Assembly: GCF_019669965.1 (NCBI RefSeq)
Contig: NZ_AP019781.1
Location: 2,233,092-2,297,091 of the forward strand
Length of the DNA: 64,000 nucleotides
Origin: Methanoculleus chikugoensis
Lineage (GTDB): Archaea > Halobacteriota > Methanomicrobia > Methanomicrobiales > Methanoculleaceae
Reading direction: 5' to 3'
Shown here: in pieces, positions 51,921 to 60,658 of the stretch
Layout of the letters: every line of letters starts with the position of its first letter
Position numbering within the stretch: position 1 is the stretch's first letter
The notes under the pieces: model-generated
Told to the model about the DNA's origin: nothing
Databases searched by the model: none
Seen by the model: only the letters and a program-made list of their open reading frames with translations
Position numbers and translations under genes: made by a program

Positions 51921-52373
51921 TCATGTCCTGTGCGGGGGAGCAAAACTCTCGTATCTGTTCAACCCGGTGCCGACAAAAAACAGGGGCAGATGAGCATCAT
52001 GCTTTACTCCATGATCAGAGGTCGGAATGTGCCCGAGTTTTCGGATGTTCATCGGGGATCCCAGCTGACAACCAGTGGTGGGTGTTCGAACTGGAAGATC
52101 GAAGATCCTCTGTACTCGAGAGACCTGGAAATATTCGTCTACTTGAGCGGTGAATTCTATAACGTCACCCTCCTGGAGCTCTCCAACCACATCGAATCCA
52201 GGAGTGTGGTTGACCCAAGCATGGCCGGTGAAATACTTACCGTTCGCGTCCCAGATATTCCGAAGATGGGCGGATCTTCGCATTACGCCCCTTTCCCAAC
52301 ACGTACCATATCCACCGAAAGTTGCGATGAATCGGGCTCTCTTACCCCGGAGTGGTTGCAGTTTGACTTTCAT
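51921..52373 (-). CDS. Unrecognised 150-aa protein heading the defence operon
   Basis: I do not recognise a named family, though the first 100 residues look like a real, conserved small beta-rich protein: LQPLRGKRARFIATFGGYG, then HAWVNHTPGFDVVGELQEGDVIEFTAQVDEYF and SRVQRIFDLP. The alternation and the GDVIEFTA turn suggest an OB-like fold. No membrane segment is present. It is the first gene on the strand before the single-TRD hsdS and probably shares its transcript. The start is the ATG at 52373. Confidence 0.55.
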   Translation of the reverse strand: MKVKLQPLRGKRARFIATFGGYGTCWERGVMRRSAHLRNIWDANGKYFTGHAWVNHTPGFDVVGELQEGDVIEFTAQVDEYFQVSRVQRIFDLPVRTPTTGCQLGSPMNIRKLGHIPTSDHGVKHDAHLPLFFVGTGLNRYESFAPPHRT

Positions 52374-53011
52374 TCATTTCTCTGCTTGGAGAGGAGTCTT
52401 GAGCCTCCCAATCTCATGTTTGGATTCAGTACACCGGAACCCAAAACCTGATGATGACAGGAAGCAACTTATCTACGTCAGAGATTGTGTACTGCCATCA
52501 CCGACCTTTGGGTTAGGTCTCGGTAAGAGGAGAATCTTGTCGAGGACAAGTTCACAATTTTCGTGTCACACTCGTCAATAATGTCGTACGGCGCGCCCTT
52601 ATTTATAGTTTCCGATCCTGGGCACTGTCAGGCAGTGTTTTACGGATGCAAATTGCCCCTGCCCCCTATTCCAACAATGAGGTTATGTTCACGGGCTTCG
52701 CTACACTCTACGCGGAAAATATGATACTAGAGGCGACTCGAAACAAATTCTCCATGAACTATTACCCAAACATTTGTTCGCCTCATAGCGTGAAAGGGCA
52801 TGCAATCGGCATCACATGTGATTCCGCCCACACGTTCTACCCCAAGATCATCCCTACCACAAACGTGATATCCACCACGGCTCCTGCACAGGGTTTTGTC
52901 ATCATTCTGTGATTCCACTCGATGTAGCATCTAGCAAAGTGTTTTAAAAAAACTCGATTGAAAGCTCAGTTTTCAACTCAAACCCTCCACCCGCGGTAGC
53001 GTAACGAAAGT
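52374..53011. other. 638-base region between defence operon and IS256 element
   Basis: No intact gene is recognised. It contains CTTGTC-GAG-GACAAG (52536-52550), a plus-strand TATA box CCTTATTTATAG (about 52595-52606), and CACTG-TCAGG-CAGTG (52623-52637) near the predicted start. An 88-codon frame from the ATG at 52646 has this promoter but no family match. On the minus strand a hydrophobic frame broken by several stops (about 52680-52910) could be a decayed membrane-protein gene; this is weak. Composition is AT-rich. Confidence 0.4.
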
Positions 53012-54235
53012 TCTGTAAAATTGAATTGGCCCTGGATCCAACCTAGATTTGGACAAAGGAGAAACAGGGCCATGGATCCCTTAGCGTTAATCGAAGATTA
53101 TCTTTCCGATCAGGAGAACGGCATGAAGACGCTCATCACCTGGTTCCTCAACCAGGTGATGCTCGCAGAGGCCCTCCAGCAGGCAGGAGCCGCCCAGTAC
53201 GAACGCACCGATGCGCGGAAAGCGCATCGAAACGGTTACAAGGACCGATCCCTCAAGACCCGATACGGGGAGACGATCCTCCGGAAACCGCAGTTCCGGG
53301 AGTTCCCGTTCGAGACACAGGTCTTCGGGCGCTATGCCCGGGTGGAGAAAGCTCTGGTGAACGCAATTGTCGAATCCTACCTCCAGGGAGTTTCGACGAG
53401 AAAGATCCAGGAGATCGTCAGTCATCTGGGGATCGACCAGCTCTCCCCGGCTTCGGTCTCCCGGATGGCCAAGAACCTCGACGACCAGGTGCAGGCATTC
53501 TTCCTGCGGCCGATCGAACAGGCTATCCCATACCTCTTCGTGGATGCCTCCTACTACAAAATCCGGGACGGAGCACGATACGTCACCAAAGCGGTCCTGG
53601 TGGTCGCCGGCGTCCGGGATGACGGCTACCGGGAGATCCTGGGCGCAAGAATCACGGATTGTGAGAACGAAGAATTCTGGTCAGGAATGTTCGAGGAGCT
53701 CAACGAACGGGGACTCACCGGGGTTCAACTGGTCGTCTCGGATGGGCATACCGGCATCCAGAAGGCGGCTGAAGCCGCCTTCCTCGGTGCATCCTGGCAG
53801 ATGTGTCAGGTTCATTGTACCCGAGCTGTCTTGAGGAATATTCCTCGGAAACACCAGAAAGAGGTTGTAGAAGGCCTGAAGGAGGCCTATGGAAGTGAAC
53901 AAAGGCTTCAAGATCTCGCTGATGACCTGAATGCCAGGGGGTACCGGAAAGCAGCCAACACCATCGAACGATTCCTCCCCGGGCTTATGAGTTACACGGC
54001 ATTCCCAAAACCGCACGGGAAACGGCTCAGAACGACGAACATGGTGGAGCGGGTCAATAGGGAACTGAAACGGAGAACCAAGGTTGTAGGCGTGTTCCCG
54101 AACGAGGAATCCCTTCTCCGGCTGGTCGGATCTATCCTGATGGACATCAACGAGGAGTGGGTCACCGGCAGAAGGTATTTGACGATGGAGAAGGAATGAT
54201 CAGACAAGGAGACAGGGCTCAGGCAAATTACAGAA
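53012..54235 (+). mobile_element. IS256-family insertion sequence
   Basis: The transposase gene is bracketed by imperfect inverted ends. The left end begins TTCTGTAAAATTG and reaches GGCCCTG (53012-53034). The right end, reverse complemented, begins TTCTGTAATTTG and reaches GAGCCCTG (54235-54213). I do not see a clear 8-9-bp target duplication. Outside the ends, GTAACG (53002) and CGTTAC (54244-54249) form a second inverted pair, so the exact boundary may be wider. Confidence 0.75.
53072..54199 (+). CDS. IS256-family (mutator-type) transposase
   Basis: A 375-aa DDE transposase. The catalytic residues are D158 (FVDASYYKIR), D224 (VVSDGHTGIQ) and E326 (TNMVERVNRELKRR). The C-terminal RTKVVGVFPNEESLLRLVG is characteristic of the family. 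The ATG at 53072 follows AAAGGAG; the frame open to 53021 runs into the inverted repeat and is not needed. The gene is intact, so the element may be active. Confidence 0.95.
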   Translation: MDPLALIEDYLSDQENGMKTLITWFLNQVMLAEALQQAGAAQYERTDARKAHRNGYKDRSLKTRYGETILRKPQFREFPFETQVFGRYARVEKALVNAIVESYLQGVSTRKIQEIVSHLGIDQLSPASVSRMAKNLDDQVQAFFLRPIEQAIPYLFVDASYYKIRDGARYVTKAVLVVAGVRDDGYREILGARITDCENEEFWSGMFEELNERGLTGVQLVVSDGHTGIQKAAEAAFLGASWQMCQVHCTRAVLRNIPRKHQKEVVEGLKEAYGSEQRLQDLADDLNARGYRKAANTIERFLPGLMSYTAFPKPHGKRLRTTNMVERVNRELKRRTKVVGVFPNEESLLRLVGSILMDINEEWVTGRRYLTMEKE

Positions 54236-54380
54236 GATCTGAGACGTTACCCACCCGCTGACACCGATCTCCCGCCACCCCCTGTCCAGCAGCATCGATA
54301 CTTCTGCTCGTCGGATAAGATCAACACGATCCCTTTTATATCTCCTCCGCAGAAAGAGTCTCATCGGAGAGAGTGCCAGA

Positions 54381-54854
54381 ATGTTCGAACGCATCCTGTT
54401 TCCAACGGACTTTTCGGAACCTTCCATGAAAGTGCTGGACTATATCCCCGTGCTGCACGAGGCAGGAACCCGGGAGGTGGTTCTCGTCCACGTCATCGAC
54501 TCAAAAGAGATCACGCTGATCGCTTCAGGGGGGCAGGGGTTCCTCGGAACCGTGCCCGACCGGGAGACCGAGGCGCAGAAAGAGTTGCGAGAAGAGATCC
54601 AGCACCGGATCATCGACACCCGCCGGGCGCTCGAGAGGCAGGGCGTGAAGGTGACCGTCCGGACGCCTGCCGGTAATCCGGGAGAGGAGATCGTGGCCGC
54701 GGCCGATGCGGAAGGAGCCTCGCTCATCGTCATCGGCTCCCACGGCCGGTCGAACATCCGCGACCGCCTGCTCGGGACGGTCTCGGAGTACGTGATCAAG
54801 AACGCCCACCAGCCGGTCCTGGTCATCAAACGGAAGACTGTTGCCGGGAGGTAG
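54381..54854 (+). CDS. Universal stress protein (UspA family)
   Basis: A 157-aa ATP-binding Usp domain. It begins MFERILFPTDFSEPSMKVLD and ends with the nucleotide-binding motif VIGSHGRSNIRDRLLGTVSEYVI (G-x2-G-x9-G-S/T pattern), followed by PVLVIKRK. ATP-binding Usp proteins act as stress-state sensors, but the partner is unknown. A TATA box TTTTATATC (about 54334-54342) lies about 40 bases upstream of the ATG. It stands between the IS element and the convergent PH-domain gene. Confidence 0.92.
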   Translation: MFERILFPTDFSEPSMKVLDYIPVLHEAGTREVVLVHVIDSKEITLIASGGQGFLGTVPDRETEAQKELREEIQHRIIDTRRALERQGVKVTVRTPAGNPGEEIVAAADAEGASLIVIGSHGRSNIRDRLLGTVSEYVIKNAHQPVLVIKRKTVAGR

Positions 54855-54885
54855 TCCCCCACCTCCCTGTGTCAAAAAAAGGTAT

Positions 54886-55473
54886 CTACCGTTCCTGCCG
54901 GCTCTCGAGCAGCCGCCGTATCGCCCGGAGTTCCTCCACCACCGCATCGGCGGCCGGCGCCCCTTCGGGCTCCCCTCCGGTCGCGGCGACCGGCCCGGTC
55001 GTCCGCACGAAGTTCATGATCTTCTCCTGGAGATCCCTTGGGTCCGCTATCCCGTTAATGACGATCTCCGCCTGCGCCTGGGCGGAGTAGCCCGCCGTCT
55101 GCACCCTGACCGCCGAGAACGAGAAGAACCGCATCAGGGGCCCCTGGGAGATATCGACGTTCGTGATCCGGTTGTAGGGGACGATCCCCGTCTGCCGGAA
55201 CCAGACCCCGCGCTGCCAGGTCACCTCGGTGACGGTGAGCCGGTAGACGATGCTCTCATGGTAGAGCGGCACCCAGTAGGCGACGAAGACGATGACGGCG
55301 AGCACCGGGACGGCGACGGCGAGAGCGACGGGCAGCGGGCTGAAGACGACGATGGGAACCAGCCAGGGCAGGATGAAGACGACGACGGCCAGGATCAGGG
55401 ACGCGTAAAGGTACGACCGGAACTGCAGTACCGGTTTGAACGGTTCTCCTATGCGGAAGGTGATGAGAGGCAT
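54886..55473 (-). CDS. PH-domain (YdbS-like) membrane protein
   Basis: A 195-aa protein with two N-terminal membrane helices (about 22-43 and 47-68) and a bacterial-type PH domain (DUF304/YdbS). The domain includes YRLTVTEVTWQRGVWFRQTG, VPYNRITNVDISQGPLMRFF and VQTAGYSAQAQAEIVINGI. The C-terminus (about 150-195) is charged. The function of this family is unknown, probably lipid- or membrane-associated. It lies 15 bases downstream of the GNAT gene, so the two are likely co-transcribed. Confidence 0.85.
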   Translation of the reverse strand: MPLITFRIGEPFKPVLQFRSYLYASLILAVVVFILPWLVPIVVFSPLPVALAVAVPVLAVIVFVAYWVPLYHESIVYRLTVTEVTWQRGVWFRQTGIVPYNRITNVDISQGPLMRFFSFSAVRVQTAGYSAQAQAEIVINGIADPRDLQEKIMNFVRTTGPVAATGGEPEGAPAADAVVEELRAIRRLLESRQER

Positions 55474-55488
55474 GATATCACACTGATC

Positions 55489-55968
55489 TCAACCGGAACA
55501 GATTAAATCTTCCCGACCGGTGAGGTCTCTTCGGAGGATACAGCGATCACCTCCCTCGCCGAAGTAGGCCGGGAAGAAGTCCGTCTCCAGAAAGCCGTGC
55601 CTCGCGTAGAGCGCCCGGGCGGCCTGATTCTCCGGCGCGACCGAGAGGTAGACCTCATACGCTCCCCGCTCCCGAAGATCGGCGACGACGGCAGCAACGA
55701 GGCTCTCCCCGAACCCTCTGCGCCGGTACCGTTCCGCCACCACCAGCCGGACGATCCATCCCGTTGTCTGCCGGTGCTGGACGAGAGCGCCGATGGTGTA
55801 GCCGGCGACCTCCCCGCCGCATTCCGCAACCAGAAAGGTATCGGAAAAGAGGACGCCTGCCTGCCGGATAAAGACCTCGGACTTACACCCTTTCGGGCTG
55901 TTCTCCCGCTCGAGGGCACAGACCGCCGGGAAATCCTCATCAAGGTATCCCCTGATCGTCGGTTCCAT
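55489..55968 (-). CDS. GNAT-family N-acetyltransferase (RimI-like)
   Basis: A 159-aa acetyltransferase fold. The acetyl-CoA motif A is IVRLVVAERYRRRGFGESLV (the RRxGxG loop), and motif B has LSVAPENQAARALYARHGF. The N-terminus TIRGYLDEDFPAVCALE is typical of RimI-like enzymes, which acetylate protein N-termini. The actual substrate is not determined by the sequence. Confidence 0.88.
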   Translation of the reverse strand: MEPTIRGYLDEDFPAVCALERENSPKGCKSEVFIRQAGVLFSDTFLVAECGGEVAGYTIGALVQHRQTTGWIVRLVVAERYRRRGFGESLVAAVVADLRERGAYEVYLSVAPENQAARALYARHGFLETDFFPAYFGEGGDRCILRRDLTGREDLICSG

Positions 55969-56038
55969 GCCGGTATATACGTCACGATGTAAATAAGAGG
56001 AGACGATCCCCTGCGGGGAACGCTCCCGAGCCGGACCC

Positions 56039-56245
56039 TCACTTCTTCATGCCCTTCTTGAGCATATCCCGTGCCATCTTGTAGGTCTCGATCTTGTACT
56101 GCATCATCTCGATGTGCTGTTCCTTCATCTTGATGCGGGACTCGATCATCCGCACCATCAACTGCCGCATCTCATCCTCGTCGAGGAGCTCATACATCTT
56201 CCCGAGAAGCATGTCGTGGGCGCCGTATCCGCCATGATGTGTCAT
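56039..56245 (-). CDS. Small Met-rich helical protein, unknown
   Basis: A 68-aa protein, almost entirely helical after a His/Gly N-terminus (MTHHGGYGAHDMLLGKMYEL). It is rich in Met, Lys and Glu (RMIESRIKMKEQHIEMMQYK) and probably forms a coiled coil. I do not recognise a named family. A minus-strand TATA box GATATTTATC (about 56308-56317) lies about 65-70 bases upstream of the ATG. It follows the NifK-like gene on the same strand but has its own promoter. Confidence 0.75.
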   Translation of the reverse strand: MTHHGGYGAHDMLLGKMYELLDEDEMRQLMVRMIESRIKMKEQHIEMMQYKIETYKMARDMLKKGMKK

Positions 56246-56336
56246 ACCATACCCCCCTCATACCGGCCCGCCCTGCGGACGAACCGGCTTCCAGGTATCC
56301 GCCGGTTGATAAATATCTTATGGCAGGTACGGCTCC

Positions 56337-57500
56337 TCACCGGGAGGGCGCGAAGAGATCGCCGCGGCCTGCCCGGTTCCGGTTGATGCAGGCGTTGAGC
56401 ACCTCTTCCATCAGCCGGAGCGCCCCTTCCACACCGGCGACCGCGGGGGAGGAGAGAGCGACCCTGTCCCGGAGCGGCAGCGTCAGCCCGACGAACGCGG
56501 CGCCGGGAGCGATCGCCGCCTCGTAGGAGGAGCCGAGGATCAGGTCGGGTTCGGCGTCAAGGATCATCTCGCGGATGACCGAGAAGTCGGTCGTATGGGT
56601 GACGCCGTTACCGGAGGAACCGTTCCGGGCGGCGACGCAGGCGATCTCGGCACCGAGATACCGGTCGAGGAGGTCGGCGGCAAACGAGGCGTATGCCTCG
56701 CCGCCGGCGATCGCCACGCGGGGCGGGTCGAACCTCCTGAGGTACTTCTCGCAGGCCTTCCTGATCCGGGCATCGGCCCACGCGACTTCATCCATGACCG
56801 GGCGGGGATCCACGCCGTCGATCGAGGCGAGAAGCCGTTTGAAGGTTTCGCGGACCGCATCGAGGCCGAGAAGCGAGCCGCGCCACGTCCCGACGCCGCT
56901 CGCGAGATCCGGGTTCGCCCCGATGGTGAACGGCGCCGCCCGGCGGGTCGCGGCGTAGCGGTCGAGGCAGAAGGTGGTGGCGACGGGAACGCCTGCAAGG
57001 CTGAGCAGGCGCCGCGCCTCGAGGGCGTTCCCCCGGCAGAAGGGGTCGGTGCGGCAGATGCCGTCGATGTTGACGCCGGGAGCATCGGGGTCAACCTCCG
57101 GCGCGATCGTATCGAGCGCACGGCGGTAGCCGGCCTCGAGGTCGCCGAGGAACCCGGGGCTGTCGACGACGAGGATCTGCCCGTCGCCGGCAAGGTCGCC
57201 GATATCCTCACCCATGATCGCGGGCACGCAGGTGTTGACCACGGCTATCCGGGCGTAGCGGCCAACGAGTTCCCGGATCACCTCCGCGAGCCGGGACTCC
57301 GTGCCGAAGATGACCTCGTTCTCGACGAGGAACGTCCCGTGGATGGGAACCCCGACGAGCGACGCGGGGTAGAAGTAGCACCCGCTCGAACCGTGGACGA
57401 CGACGGCGATATCCTCGAATCCCGAGAGACAGGCGACCGCCCCGGTCATCGCGCAGGGCCAGAGAGGATTCTCGCACGGTGTATGCTGCTCTTCCTGCAT
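56337..57500 (-). CDS. Short NifK/NifN-like nitrogenase component 1 protein
   Basis: A 387-aa nitrogenase component 1 family protein. C16 (PLWPCAMTGA), C41 (VHGSSGC) and C91 (VVNTCVPAIMGEDI) match the P-cluster ligand positions, with an extra C9. C16 and C41 have the same spacing as in the NifD-like protein at 40775. NEVIFGTESRLAEVI is the conserved NE.IFG stretch. Later blocks include LVVDSPGFLGD and DLILGSSYE. A TATA box near 57524-57535 (GGGATATAAAAG, plus-strand letters) gives a nearly leaderless mRNA. It probably pairs with the NifH/NifD-like proteins 15 kb away. The substrate is unknown. Confidence 0.78.
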   Translation of the reverse strand: MQEEQHTPCENPLWPCAMTGAVACLSGFEDIAVVVHGSSGCYFYPASLVGVPIHGTFLVENEVIFGTESRLAEVIRELVGRYARIAVVNTCVPAIMGEDIGDLAGDGQILVVDSPGFLGDLEAGYRRALDTIAPEVDPDAPGVNIDGICRTDPFCRGNALEARRLLSLAGVPVATTFCLDRYAATRRAAPFTIGANPDLASGVGTWRGSLLGLDAVRETFKRLLASIDGVDPRPVMDEVAWADARIRKACEKYLRRFDPPRVAIAGGEAYASFAADLLDRYLGAEIACVAARNGSSGNGVTHTTDFSVIREMILDAEPDLILGSSYEAAIAPGAAFVGLTLPLRDRVALSSPAVAGVEGALRLMEEVLNACINRNRAGRGDLFAPSR

Positions 57501-57597
57501 CGTTCTACAAGATCATGGCGGTGCGGGGATATAAAAGACGGGATCTGCGGGGATGTCCAGGAGGCCGTCACGAAGTCTGTGTGGCTGCCAGCAACCG

Positions 57598-57615
57598 GAA
57601 GTTGTTAACAACTTC
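57598..57615. repeat. 18-bp perfect palindrome between leuB and the nifK-like gene
   Basis: GAAGTTGTTAACAACTTC reads the same on both strands. It lies downstream of leuB and about 65-85 bases upstream of the nifK-like TATA box. It is followed by CTTCGCGACTTC, which resembles a decayed unit of the dispersed repeat. It could be a regulator site for the nifK-like gene or an end structure for leuB mRNA. Confidence 0.6.
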
Positions 57616-57660
57616 AGGGCTTCGCGACTTCACATGAGATGCTGATACCTGGTGACGGCC

Positions 57661-58782
57661 CTACACCGTCCGGACAAGCGACGCGAGGTGGCGCCCGACC
57701 TCGCTCGTCTTCCTCGCGCCGCCCATGTCCCGGGTGACGTATCCGTCGAGGATACTCCTCTCGATCGCCCGGAGGACTGCCGCCGCGCCCTCGTGCTCGC
57801 CGAGGTGGTCGAGGAGCATCGAGCCCGCCCAGACGGTCGCAAGCGGGTTTGCGACGTCCTGACCGCGGTACTTCGGTGCGGAGCCGTGGATCGGCTCGAA
57901 CATCGAGGTGCCCTTCGGGTTGATGTTCCCGCCGGGGGCGAGCCCGAGCCCGCCCTGGATCATGGCGCCGAGATCGGTGATGATGTCGCCGAACATGTTC
58001 GGGGTGACGACGACGTCGAACCACTCGGGGTTCTTGACGAACCACATCGTGACGGCGTCGACGAAGTTGAACTCCGTCTTGACGTCCGGGTATCCGGCGG
58101 CGACGTCCGTGAAGACGTCGCGCCAGAGGCCGTAGACGTCGGAGAGGACGTTTGCCTTGTCGACCGACGTGACCTTCTTCTCTCTTTTTACGGCGAGGTC
58201 GAAGGCGTAGCGGATCGCCCGCTCCGCACCCTCCCGGGTGACGACGCCGATCTGGTAGGCGAGTTCGTCGGCATCGGTCTCGACGTCGAGGCCGAACCTG
58301 ACGTTGTAGATGTCGCGGACGACCTCGAGGGTCTTCTGCTCGTGTCTTCCGGCAAACCGGGAGCCGATCCCGACGTAGAAGTCCTCGGTGTTCTCCCGGA
58401 CGACGACGAAGTCGATATCCTCCGGGCGCTTGTTCGCGAGCGGCGTCGCGACGCCGTCGAGGAGTTTGATCGGCCGGAGGTTGATGAACTGGTCGAAGTG
58501 GAACCGGATGGCAAGGAGGATGCCCTTCTCCAGGATCCCCGGCTTCACCCGGTCGTCGCCGATGGCCCCGAAGTAGATCGCAGAGAACTTCGAGAGTTCC
58601 CGGATATCCTCCTCGGTCAGGAGTTCGCCCGTCTCAAGATAGCGTTCCGCTCCGATATCGAACTCAGTCCACGCGATATCGAATCCATACCGCTCGCCCG
58701 CTGCGTCGATGACCTCTCTTCCTGCCGCGACGATCTCCGGGCCGATCCCGTCCCCGCCTATCGCGGCTACTCTGTGTTGCAT
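57661..58782 (-). CDS. leuB: 3-isopropylmalate dehydrogenase (or homoisocitrate dehydrogenase)
   Basis: A 373-aa decarboxylating beta-hydroxyacid dehydrogenase that uses NAD(P) and a divalent metal. It shows [31 protein letters not shown], the lysine in VDKANVLSD, and the metal and nucleotide region [14 protein letters not shown] through [12 protein letters not shown]. Together with leuDC it serves leucine synthesis. The same fold (AksF) acts in coenzyme B synthesis in methanogens, so the assignment between the two is not certain. Its start overlaps the leuD end by 16 bases. Confidence 0.88.
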   Translation of the reverse strand: MQHRVAAIGGDGIGPEIVAAGREVIDAAGERYGFDIAWTEFDIGAERYLETGELLTEEDIRELSKFSAIYFGAIGDDRVKPGILEKGILLAIRFHFDQFINLRPIKLLDGVATPLANKRPEDIDFVVVRENTEDFYVGIGSRFAGRHEQKTLEVVRDIYNVRFGLDVETDADELAYQIGVVTREGAERAIRYAFDLAVKREKKVTSVDKANVLSDVYGLWRDVFTDVAAGYPDVKTEFNFVDAVTMWFVKNPEWFDVVVTPNMFGDIITDLGAMIQGGLGLAPGGNINPKGTSMFEPIHGSAPKYRGQDVANPLATVWAGSMLLDHLGEHEGAAAVLRAIERSILDGYVTRDMGGARKTSEVGRHLASLVRTV

Positions 58783-59258
58783 GTCTTCACCTCATCCAGG
58801 CCTTTCGCGTAGGCCACAAGCCCGCCGGCATCAACGATCTCTTTCATGAACCCGGGCACCGGCTCGATGGGGAGCCGTCTCCCGTTCGCCTCGATGTAGC
58901 CTCCGGCGAGATCCACCGTCACGGTATCGCCGTCCCGTATGCCCTCCGCCCCGGCAGAGACCAGGGGCAGGAGCCCGGTATTCACGGCGTTGCGGTAGAA
59001 GATCCGCGCAAAGGACTTCGCGACCACGACCTTCACCCCGGCGCCGAGGAGCGCGAGCGGCGCGTGCTCGCGGGAGGAGCCGCACCCGAAGTTGCTCCCG
59101 GCGACGACGACGTCGCCCTCCTGTACCTCCTTCGCAAACTCATCTCTCGTTCCCTCGAACGCGTGCTTCGCGAGTTCCGCCGGATCGTAGATCGTGAGGA
59201 ACCGGCCGGGGATGATTGCATCCGTATCAATATCGTCGCCGAACTTCCAGACTCGCAT
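58767..59258 (-). CDS. leuD: 3-isopropylmalate dehydratase small subunit
   Basis: The 163-aa swivelling domain of the isomerase. It has [14 protein letters not shown], the catalytic-loop motif [17 protein letters not shown] and [19 protein letters not shown]. As I recall, methanogen homoaconitase small subunits carry a YLRT substrate loop; the equivalent position here reads FLTI, which argues mildly for isopropylmalate. It lies 3 bases from leuC and forms one enzyme with it. Confidence 0.9.
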   Translation of the reverse strand: MRVWKFGDDIDTDAIIPGRFLTIYDPAELAKHAFEGTRDEFAKEVQEGDVVVAGSNFGCGSSREHAPLALLGAGVKVVVAKSFARIFYRNAVNTGLLPLVSAGAEGIRDGDTVTVDLAGGYIEANGRRLPIEPVPGFMKEIVDAGGLVAYAKGLDEVKTCNTE

Positions 59259-59261
59259 GAT

Positions 59262-60515
59262 TCACACCTCCCTCGGGTCGGTGATCTCGCCGTAGAGGGC
59301 GCTCGCCGCCGCCGTCGCCGGCGAGGAGAGGTAGACCGACGCCTGAGCGCTCCCCTGCCTCCCCCGGAAGTTCCGGTTCGACGTCGAGAGCGAGACCTCA
59401 CCCGGGGCGAGGAGGCCGAATGCTCCGCCCATGCAGGGGCCGCAACAGGGCGCTTCCACAAGGGCGCCCGCCTCGACGAACCGCTCGATCAGCCCCCCGC
59501 GGAGGGCCTTGAGGTACTCCGTCCGCGAGGCAGGGATGACGATCACCCGGACGCCGTCGGCGAAGCGGTCGGCGTTCCCGAGCACCTCGGCCGCCTCGAA
59601 GAGGTCTTCGTAGCGGCCGTTCGTGCAGGAGCCGATGAAGACCTGGTCGACCTTCGTCCCGGCGACCTTCGTCACGTCCACGACGTTGTCGACGTTGTGC
59701 GGGACGGCGACCTGCGGGGCGAGGTCGGTGACGTCGTAGTGCCGCCGCTCCCGATACCTCGCGTCCGCATCGCCCGCGAGGTCGAACGGCTTGATATCAC
59801 GCCGGGCGGTGACGTAGTCCCAGGTGGCCGCATCGGGCGCCACGATCCCCGCCTTTGCCCCCATCTCAATCGCCATGTTCGCGCAGGTCATCCGGCCCGC
59901 CATGTTCATCTCGCGCATCGCCCGGCCGGTGAACTCGAGCGCCATGTAGGTCGCCCCGTCGGCGCCGATGTCGCCGGCAAGGGAGAGGATCAGGTCTTTT
60001 GCCCCGACTCTTTTGCCGAACGCACCCTCAACCTCGACCAGAATGCTCTCGGGCACCCGGAAGTAAAGCGCCCCGAACTTCAGGACGAACCCCATATCGG
60101 TCGAACCGATCCCGGTCGCAAACGCCCCCGCCGCGCCGTAGGTGCAGGTGTGGGAGTCGGTGCCGACGATGATCTCGCCCGGCGCCGCCCGCCCCTTCTC
60201 CATCACGACCTGGTGGCAGACGCCCTCGAGGAGATCGTAGTTGTGGATCCCCTGCTCTTCAGCAAACTGCCGCATGAAGACGTGGTTCTCGGCGGCGGGT
60301 ATCGAGTCGGCGGGTACCTGGTGGTCGAAGAGCATAATGATCCGTTCAGGATCGAATACGCGTTCTCCACCCATCTCGCGAAAGACCCTGACCGCAAGCG
60401 GGCCGGTGATGTCGTGGATCATCGCTGCATCCACGGGTGCCATCACTACCTCTCCCGCACGGACGGGTCTCCCGCACCGTTGCGAAAATATCTTTTCTGC
60501 GATAGTCGCCGACAT
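59262..60515 (-). CDS. leuC: 3-isopropylmalate dehydratase large subunit
   Basis: The 417-aa aconitase-family catalytic subunit, of the short archaeal type. The [4Fe-4S] cluster cysteines are in [13 protein letters not shown] and [12 protein letters not shown]. The active-site [14 protein letters not shown] and [10 protein letters not shown] motifs are intact. With leuD it interconverts 2- and 3-isopropylmalate. It starts the leuC-leuD-leuB operon; a minus-strand AAATTAGATAC near 60545-60556 is a plausible TATA box. Confidence 0.92.
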   Translation of the reverse strand: MSATIAEKIFSQRCGRPVRAGEVVMAPVDAAMIHDITGPLAVRVFREMGGERVFDPERIIMLFDHQVPADSIPAAENHVFMRQFAEEQGIHNYDLLEGVCHQVVMEKGRAAPGEIIVGTDSHTCTYGAAGAFATGIGSTDMGFVLKFGALYFRVPESILVEVEGAFGKRVGAKDLILSLAGDIGADGATYMALEFTGRAMREMNMAGRMTCANMAIEMGAKAGIVAPDAATWDYVTARRDIKPFDLAGDADARYRERRHYDVTDLAPQVAVPHNVDNVVDVTKVAGTKVDQVFIGSCTNGRYEDLFEAAEVLGNADRFADGVRVIVIPASRTEYLKALRGGLIERFVEAGALVEAPCCGPCMGGAFGLLAPGEVSLSTSNRNFRGRQGSAQASVYLSSPATAAASALYGEITDPREV

Positions 60516-60658
60516 ACAGTATCGTGTTCTGGTACGCGTTCCGGACGTATCTAATTTGCCCGGGCGCGCCCGGCGGTGCAGTTAATCGGAGCCCGTTGTG
60601 GCCGATTTCCGGGACAGTATCCTTATGTGGCCCCGTGCGGATTCTATAAGGAGAAGCG

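Noticed and set aside
52646-52912. 88-codon frame downstream of a TATA box
   Set aside because: The promoter context is plausible, but the product is unlike any protein I recognise and an opposite-strand frame overlaps it. It is noted in the region description, not called as a gene.
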